DNA from: Clostridia bacterium
GTDB taxonomy: Bacteria > Bacillota_A > Clostridia > Christensenellales > Aristaeellaceae
Direction of reading: 5' to 3'
Assembly (NCBI GenBank): GCA_017430945.1
Contig: JAFRMB010000163.1
Span: forward strand, 1-13,551
DNA: 13,551 nt
Shown here: positions 6,793-11,406 of the stretch, one piece after another
Layout of the letters: each line of letters starts with the position of its first letter
Numbering within the stretch: the stretch's first letter is position 1
The notes under the pieces: model-generated
Told to the model about the DNA's origin: nothing
The model's database searches: none
Seen by the model: only the letters and a program-made list of their open reading frames with translations
Program-made: the position numbers and the translations under genes

Positions 6793-8070
6793 ATGAAGCA
6801 TTTTCTGGCTGCCATTCTGATCTGCGTCCTGCTTCTTCCCGCATTCGCAATGGCGGAAGAAGACCGTGCGCATCTCATTCCGGGCGAACGCCCGATCGAC
6901 GAGGGATCGGAGGACTGTGGTGTGATCGATCCGAAAGCAGATTTCGATCTGGATTTTCTCAGCTATATACACGCACAGAACGCAAATGAAAACTACGTCG
7001 TATCTCCGCTTTCATTCCGGGCGGCACTGATGCTGGCTGTGGAAGGCGCCAATGCCGCCACGCGCACGCAGCTGCTGGGTGCGATAGGCTTTGCGTCTGA
7101 AGAGGAAATGGCCCGGTGGTACGCAGCGGTCAGGGAAAGCGTCGATCGCTTTGACGACTGGGTCGAACGGCAGGAGCAGATCGCAGAAGAGGAAGCGCAG
7201 TATTATCTGCCCGGAGAAGCGCCCGGGATGCCGGTCCACGCCTATCGGGTCCTGAACAGCGTCTGGAACAACACCGACCGTTTCGAGGCTTTTCTGCCGG
7301 ACTACGTGCGTTCCGTCACAGAGCGTTACGGCGCGACCGCGGACAGTCTACCGGCGGACCGGATCACGGACGCCGTCAACCACTGGTGCGACGAAGCCAC
7401 TGCCGGGCTGATCCCGAAGATCTCGAACGATCTGTCGTCATGCGCCGCGGCGCTGGTCAACGCGGTGTATCTGAAGAGCTCATGGGCCGAGGAATTCTCA
7501 AAATACATGACCGAGCCGGAAGACTTTACGGATATCGACGGCAAGGTGACCCGCCGCGACATGATGAAGGCAAAGGACCGCTATCTGTATCATGAGGATG
7601 CGAACACCAAACTGATCTCCATACCGCTGAACGGCGATCTGACCTTCGTGGCCGTCCTCGGCGACGGATCGGACTGGCTGGCAGACTATGCCGCGGCAGA
7701 ATACACGGACGTGGATCTGTGGCTCCCGAAGCTCGACACGGAGAGCTCCTTCGGGAAGGCTGCGCTGGTACAGTATCTGATGGATCGCGGTGCGGCGGAC
7801 GCCTTCGACGCGAGCACCGCGGACTTCTCCCGCATGGCGGATTTTCCGTGGTACATCGGCGATATACTGCAGAAGGCGAAGATCAAAACCGACGAGGAAG
7901 GCCTGGAAGCCGCTGCGGTGACGATGGTCGTCATGGCAGAGGGCGCGGCGCTGGTGCCGGAAGAGCCGCAGTACAGCGAGTTTCACGCCGACGAGCCTTT
8001 CCGCTATTATGTCATCACCACGTCGACGCAGACGCCCCTGATGGTATTTGCGGGACAGGAAGTGAGATAA
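6793..8070 (+). CDS. Secreted serpin (serine protease inhibitor family), 425 aa
   Basis: Inhibitory serpins trap proteases when their reactive loop is cut and inserts into a beta-sheet. Residues 1-21 form a signal peptide ending Ala-Met-Ala, so the protein acts outside the membrane. Landmarks are NYVVSPLSFRAALMLAVEGA (67-86), LVNAVYLKSSWAEEF (221-235), the WYIGDILQKAKIKTDEEG segment leading to the loop, the hinge EEGLEAAAVT (368-377) and the C-terminal PFRYYVITTSTQTPLMVFAGQ. With Gly370 as P15, P1 falls at Gly384, next to Ala385. The hinge has Leu at P14 where inhibitors usually have Thr or Ser, and the loop is about five residues longer than in antitrypsin. An acidic insert lies at about 112-147. 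AAAGGAGG lies 8 bases before the ATG. Gut-bacterial serpins inhibiting elastase-like proteases are known; the target here is unknown. Confidence 0.93.
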   Translation: MKHFLAAILICVLLLPAFAMAEEDRAHLIPGERPIDEGSEDCGVIDPKADFDLDFLSYIHAQNANENYVVSPLSFRAALMLAVEGANAATRTQLLGAIGFASEEEMARWYAAVRESVDRFDDWVERQEQIAEEEAQYYLPGEAPGMPVHAYRVLNSVWNNTDRFEAFLPDYVRSVTERYGATADSLPADRITDAVNHWCDEATAGLIPKISNDLSSCAAALVNAVYLKSSWAEEFSKYMTEPEDFTDIDGKVTRRDMMKAKDRYLYHEDANTKLISIPLNGDLTFVAVLGDGSDWLADYAAAEYTDVDLWLPKLDTESSFGKAALVQYLMDRGAADAFDASTADFSRMADFPWYIGDILQKAKIKTDEEGLEAAAVTMVVMAEGAALVPEEPQYSEFHADEPFRYYVITTSTQTPLMVFAGQEVR

Positions 8071-8085
8071 GGAGACGCACCCGTC

Positions 8086-8541
8086 ATGAAGCGCACGTCG
8101 ACCGAAGGGACCTGGGATGCCGTGATCAGGAAGATCGTCTGGGGCGTGCCCGTCGCGCTCGTGGTCGTCGGGCTGCTGATCCTCCTGTTTGCCCGGCTTC
8201 AGCCTTCGTACACAGCCACGGTCAAAGCGATCGGCGAGACGTCCTATACCCCGTCAAGGAAGATGGTCAGAGGAACTTCGAGCTCATATTATAAAGTGAT
8301 GCTCGAGGTCGAATATATCGATCGCCGGGGAGCACCCGGATCCGCCTCGGTCCTGTTCGGCACGAGCCATCCGGACGCCATCCCGAAGGCCGGCGATCAG
8401 ATCCTGATCAGCCGCGGCTTGTCGGGCATGGTCACGCATCCAAACAGAGATCTGATCGGAGCAGGCGGTGGCGCAGCCGGGATCGGCGCGCTCCTCCTGG
8501 TGCTGTATCTGCTGACATGGCTGCGCATGAGGCGAAGATGA
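8086..8541 (+). CDS. Two-helix membrane protein resembling DUF3592, 151 aa
   Basis: The gene lies 15 bases after the serpin stop, and its binding site TAAGGAGA overlaps that stop codon, so it is in the same operon. Residues about 17-37 form a first transmembrane helix (VWGVPVALVVVGLLILLFA). A 85-residue beta-rich domain follows (YTATVKAIGETSY ... YYKVMLEVEYIDRRG ... KAGDQILISRG), then a second helix near 123-144 and a basic tail (RMRRR). By the positive-inside rule both ends are cytoplasmic and the middle domain is outside. This layout matches DUF3592 proteins, whose function is unknown. A role linked to the serpin, such as surface display or export, is only suggested by position. Confidence 0.8.
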   Translation: MKRTSTEGTWDAVIRKIVWGVPVALVVVGLLILLFARLQPSYTATVKAIGETSYTPSRKMVRGTSSSYYKVMLEVEYIDRRGAPGSASVLFGTSHPDAIPKAGDQILISRGLSGMVTHPNRDLIGAGGGAAGIGALLLVLYLLTWLRMRRR

Positions 8542-8621
8542 TGTAAGAACGCATCCCCCAACATCAGACGGACGATGCAGCCTCCTGACGTATGAGGTCC
8601 CCGCCTTCAAGGCATAAATGA

Positions 8622-8647
8622 TGCGCCGCCGAAGCGGCGCACTTTTT
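8622..8647 (+). terminator. Rho-independent terminator of the serpin operon
   Basis: An 8-bp GC stem tgcgccgc / gcggcgca around CGAA is followed by CTTTTT. On the opposite strand the same stem closes a very stable C(UUCG)G tetraloop followed by TCATTTAT, so it may also stop the convergent gene ending at 8677. Confidence 0.88.
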
Positions 8648-8676
8648 GCGATCTTCCGGTCAGAAGATCGGCATGG

Positions 8677-9534
8677 TCAATTCCCGTCTTCCTCAACGGT
8701 CAACATCGACGCGATGCCCTCAGCGCCAAGCGCCCGGTACAGCTCCAAATACATGTCGACAGAATCCGCGAGGTCCGGGTACTTTTCTTTCAGCCCGTCG
8801 AACAGCGCGTCGATATCCACTTCCTCACCGTTCTTGGCCATTTCGATCACTTCGCTGACGTCGGCGATGAGATCGGCATACTCCGCGAAGGGATCGGGGA
8901 TCTCCTCGACGGTGCCGTCGGTATGGAACCTCTTAAAGGCGGCCTCGCCTGTGACGCCGTGGAAACTCACGCTCCTGATCACGAAGTCCGCCCCGCCGTC
9001 CGGCCATTCCTCCTGTGCCTTCTCATAGGCGTCCATGTCCGCGTCGACCGCAAAGGAATACGCAAACAGCCCGTTTCTCATGATATAGACGATATCGTCG
9101 CCATCTGTGCCGCTCTCCGTTTCTTCATACCCGGCTTCCCTCAGTTCGCCGATGGTCTTCCCGACCAGGGCATCCATGTCCGCCTGCGCCATCGGGACCG
9201 CCGTAAAGACCTCGCTGTAGGCGATCGGCAGCGTCTTCACGTATTCGTCCACGGCTGCAAAAGCCGCTTCCATCTCATCGAGGTCCGCATCGAGGGCTGC
9301 CTGCTGCAGCTCCGCGTACCGCTCGTCCGTCTCCGCGACAGAGCGATAATATTTTCCGGCCTCTTCCGTCACAACGGCGTAGTAATCGTCCTCGCCGCCG
9401 ACGATCGGGCTTTCCCCCGCCGCGGCCAGCGCATCACCGACCGTCGCGTACATGGGCGCCAGTTCTTCCGCCGCCGCGCCGAAGGCTGTGCACAGCAGCA
9501 TGGCAGACAGCACCAGTGCGATCATCCTTTTCAT
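8677..9534 (-). CDS. Secreted acidic protein of unknown function, 285 aa
   Basis: A signal peptide (about 1-22, ending Ala-Ala-Ala before Glu-Glu) predicts export. GGGAGGG lies 8 bases before the ATG. The mature protein is strongly acidic. It has a helical stretch around 68-98 (ERYAELQQAALDADLDEMEAAF), a central alpha/beta part including LVGKTIGELREAGYEETE and a following IVYIMRNGLFAYSFAVD strand pair, and a C-terminal helical region rich in Glu/Asp (EVIEMAKNGEEVDIDALFDGL). The 'GKTIGELREAGY' segment resembles short repeats that pack on surface or envelope proteins, but I do not recognise a named family. It starts 75 bases after the nucleosidase-fusion stop on the same strand, so the two are probably co-transcribed. 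Confidence 0.85.
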   Translation of the reverse strand: MKRMIALVLSAMLLCTAFGAAAEELAPMYATVGDALAAAGESPIVGGEDDYYAVVTEEAGKYYRSVAETDERYAELQQAALDADLDEMEAAFAAVDEYVKTLPIAYSEVFTAVPMAQADMDALVGKTIGELREAGYEETESGTDGDDIVYIMRNGLFAYSFAVDADMDAYEKAQEEWPDGGADFVIRSVSFHGVTGEAAFKRFHTDGTVEEIPDPFAEYADLIADVSEVIEMAKNGEEVDIDALFDGLKEKYPDLADSVDMYLELYRALGAEGIASMLTVEEDGN

Positions 9535-9586
9535 CCCGTTTCCCTCCCGATTATCATAGTCATGTTCAAAGGCAGTCGTTCCCGAA

Positions 9587-9600
9587 GCGGATCGGTCCGC
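9587..9600 (-). other. Small hairpin between the nucleosidase fusion and the acidic protein gene
   Basis: gcgga / tccgc pair over 5 bp with a 4-base loop inside the 75-base gap. No T run follows on the minus strand, so it is unlikely to terminate and does not argue against an operon. Confidence 0.3.
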
Positions 9601-9609
9601 GATGCCGTC

Positions 9610-10722
9610 TCAGGACTTCCCCGCATAGAACTCCGTCTTCGTGGGATTTGCCTGGATCAGCACGGAGCTTTGGTGGAATGCCTCGACCAGCTCGTCTGCC
9701 GCTGTGTGGACAGCGTCTTCCGTCGTGTCAGACAGGTAGATCACGAGCGTATACTCCTGATACAGCGTCCCCTCATCCATCCAGCCGCCATGGGCCTCCT
9801 GGAGCGTATAGCCGCCAAAGTGCCTGATCAGGATCTCCTTCGCCTTCTCCATGGCCTCGCTCTGTGTAAAGACAGGCTTGTTCGTATCCTTGTCATTGGT
9901 CCCCAGATAGAGTACGTACTGGGTGTCGCCATCGTCCCGGATCACCGGATCGCCGCCGATGGACTTCATCATTTCCAGCACGATCCTGTTCGAATGGTTC
10001 GCCGCAGTATCCGCCATGTCCTCATAGGTCGCCTGTGCCTTGCCGTCCGCCTTGTCCGACATCGTGCGTATCACCACGAACGGGATACCGTACTGCTGAC
10101 AAACGAGGGCCACGGACGCGCCTTCCATCTCACAGGCGACAGCATCGTAATCCGCCTGCAGTCTCTTCACGTAATCCTCCGACGCTACGAATTGGTCGCC
10201 GGACGCGATGATCCCTTTGAAAGCGTGTTCCTCGCCGACGACACTCACGGCCGCGTCGTATGCAAGATCGACGAGTTCCCCGTCGCAAGCGTAATAGCCG
10301 CTGTCCTCAAACCATTCAAAGCCGTCATTCGTGAGCATGCCGTAATCATGCTGGACCAGCTTCGTCGCGACGACGACATCCAGCACGCTTGTCTCGTCGC
10401 CGACGCCGCCGGCGACCCCGGTGAACAGGACCTTCGAAATGTCATACCGGTTCAGCATGGCAGCTGTCCCGGCGGCGGACAGGCTCTTCCCGATGCCGGC
10501 TTTTGCGATCACCACCGGCTTCCCGTCTATCGTGCCGACGTTGAAATCCACGCCGCCTATCGTATCGATGTGGTCGATCTCTGCTTCGGACAGGAGCAAA
10601 TCGATCTCATTCTGCATCGCGGAAATGATCCCGACATACCGGCTGTCCTCGGCAAAGCCCGTCCAACAAAGCAGCAAACACACGACGATGGATATGACCA
10701 TGCATCCCTTGACACGCTTCAT
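9610..10722 (-). CDS. Secreted MTA/SAH nucleosidase-like enzyme fused to a DUF3574-like domain, 370 aa
   Basis: Family enzymes (MtnN/Pfs) split methylthioadenosine or S-adenosylhomocysteine into adenine and a thioribose product. The fold is visible from residue 29: YVGIISAMQNEI with catalytic-type Glu39, KAGIGKSLSAA (75-84), IIASGDQFV (171-179), VACEMEGASVA with Glu200, and VIRTMSDKAD with Asp223 as proton-donor-type Asp. All three key acidic residues are present. Residues 1-24 form a signal peptide, so it should act outside the cytoplasm, unlike most family members. Residues about 268-366 (YVLYLGTNDKDT ... GGYTLQEAHGGWMDEG ... YTLVIYLSD) resemble DUF3574, of unknown function. The start at 10722 has GAAGGAGAG about 8-9 bases upstream; an upstream ATG at 10752 lacks a usable site. 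A related purine or uridine phosphorylase activity is less likely. Confidence 0.9.
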   Translation of the reverse strand: MKRVKGCMVISIVVCLLLCWTGFAEDSRYVGIISAMQNEIDLLLSEAEIDHIDTIGGVDFNVGTIDGKPVVIAKAGIGKSLSAAGTAAMLNRYDISKVLFTGVAGGVGDETSVLDVVVATKLVQHDYGMLTNDGFEWFEDSGYYACDGELVDLAYDAAVSVVGEEHAFKGIIASGDQFVASEDYVKRLQADYDAVACEMEGASVALVCQQYGIPFVVIRTMSDKADGKAQATYEDMADTAANHSNRIVLEMMKSIGGDPVIRDDGDTQYVLYLGTNDKDTNKPVFTQSEAMEKAKEILIRHFGGYTLQEAHGGWMDEGTLYQEYTLVIYLSDTTEDAVHTAADELVEAFHQSSVLIQANPTKTEFYAGKS

Positions 10723-10730
10723 CTGATCCG

Positions 10731-10740
10731 CCTCTCCTTC
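10731..10740 (-). promoter_or_regulatory. Ribosome binding site deciding the nucleosidase-fusion start
   Basis: The minus strand reads GAAGGAGAGG ending 8 bases before the ATG at 10722. This favours the 370-residue product, which begins directly with its signal peptide, over the upstream ATG at 10752 whose GAGGGA motif is only 2 bases away. Confidence 0.75.
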
Positions 10741-10763
10741 TCTGTTCGTCATCGTCCCTCAAA

Positions 10764-10928
10764 TCACCAAACGAAGTGCCCTTGCATGCCTTGCGCCGCC
10801 GCGTTGCCCGCCTGGACCATCGCATGGATCACGATCCCCATATCAAAGAACATCGTCACAGCTTCACGCGCGTCATCGCAACACTGGGCATCCGAGTCGA
10901 CGGCCGGCGGGCTCCGCATGACGCGCAC
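10764..10928 (-). CDS. Possible short gene (about 54 aa), perhaps the 3' part of a frameshifted gene
   Basis: A GTG at 10928 has GAGGAGG 8 bases upstream, a very good site; an ATG at 10919 is an alternative. The frame uses mostly G/C third bases and ends with a helix-like stretch (AREAVTMFFDMGIVIHAMVQ) and GMQGHFVW before TGA, 41 bases before the nucleosidase start. The frame stays open upstream as HFGYETEEASA. The ATG at about 10993 in a neighbouring frame gives MDDRLPRYQDVTSG just before it, so a one-base shift would join both into roughly 75 residues. No family is recognised. It could be a real small gene, a frameshifted one, or chance. Confidence 0.35.
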   Translation of the reverse strand: MRVMRSPPAVDSDAQCCDDAREAVTMFFDMGIVIHAMVQAGNAAAQGMQGHFVW

Positions 10929-11007
10929 CGCCGATGCCTCCTCAGTCTCATACCCGAAGTGACATCCTGGTACCGCGGCAGCCGGTCGTCCATGCAGTCA
11001 GTTTATC

Positions 11008-11035
11008 ATAAAAAGCACTTCGACGCAAGGTGCTT
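11008..11035 (-). terminator. Terminator-like hairpin with no obvious upstream gene
   Basis: On the minus strand AAGCACcTT pairs with AAGTGCTT around a GCGTCG loop, one base bulged, and continues into TTTAT. It looks like a short intrinsic terminator, yet no minus-strand gene precedes it. It could be an attenuator in the leader of the nucleosidase transcript. Confidence 0.35.
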
Positions 11036-11144
11036 CCAGCACGCTTTCCCGCCTGTTCACAACGCATCAGCTCACAGGCTGCCGTAAACGACCGCATCAG
11101 TGGCACGATGCGCCGCAAGCGGTATCCCGGCTTACAATTTGTGA

Positions 11145-11173
11145 TTGCAACCCGGCTTTAACCTTGCTATAAT
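11145..11173 (+). promoter_or_regulatory. Promoter of the wall-binding protein gene
   Basis: TTGCAA at 11145-11150 (4 of 6 matches), a 17-base spacer and a perfect TATAAT at 11168-11173 in a local AT-rich patch. The predicted start near 11180 leaves a leader of about 225 bases. Confidence 0.75.
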
Positions 11174-11179
11174 AAATAT

Positions 11180-11406
11180 ACGGTGTCGGCGTACCGACTG
11201 GTCTGGATCTGCGGACGATGTCTCTCCCCGGGTGTATGTGTGATCATCCCTGAAAGGGCGTGGATGACCGGCAGCGCCGGCGAATCCCGCCGATCGCGAA
11301 ACGCCCCGGGCATCCCCGCATGGCGATCGTGACTCTGTAGACGGGACCGATCGGCGTAAACTGCTGTATTTCGACACGAGCCTTTGGACGCAAGGAGGCT
11401 GATCCC
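11180..11406 (+). other. Long structured 5' leader
   Basis: Several stems are visible in order: gtcgg/ccgac at 11185-11198, tcatcc/ggatga over about 11243-11267, ccggc/gccgg at 11268-11280, and cgatcgc/gcgatcg at 11291-11329. The binding site AAGGAGG (11392-11398) follows. I could not match the layout to a known riboswitch class, and no terminator hairpin with a T run is evident before the ATG. Confidence 0.4.

Larger units (their letters stand above)
10929..11406. other. Divergent intergenic region between the nucleosidase group and the wall-binding protein gene
   Basis: About 480 bases. The left part may hold the start of a frameshifted gene. It then contains a minus-strand terminator-like hairpin (11013-11035), a weak inverted repeat (gcctgt at 11051-11056 with acaggc at 11074-11079), the plus promoter at 11145-11173, and a leader of about 230 bases. 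No clear minus-strand promoter for the nucleosidase was found. Confidence 0.5.

Noticed and set aside
10723..10752. Earlier start for the nucleosidase fusion at 10752
   Set aside because: It would put ten charged residues before the signal peptide, and its nearest GAGGGA is only 2 bases from the ATG. The start at 10722 has a well-spaced site.
8923..10962. 679-codon open frame on the plus strand
   Set aside because: It lies antisense to the nucleosidase fusion and the acidic protein gene, is rich in Arg/His as expected for a shadow frame, and has no binding site or family motif.
10776..11087. 103-codon open frame on the plus strand
   Set aside because: Arg/His-rich, no binding site, and the opposite strand has the more gene-like frame.
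11386..11396. GGACGCAA resembling part of a cyclic di-GMP riboswitch
   Set aside because: The other conserved blocks of that class, such as the GGCAAACC-type segment, are missing, and the match overlaps the ordinary ribosome binding site.
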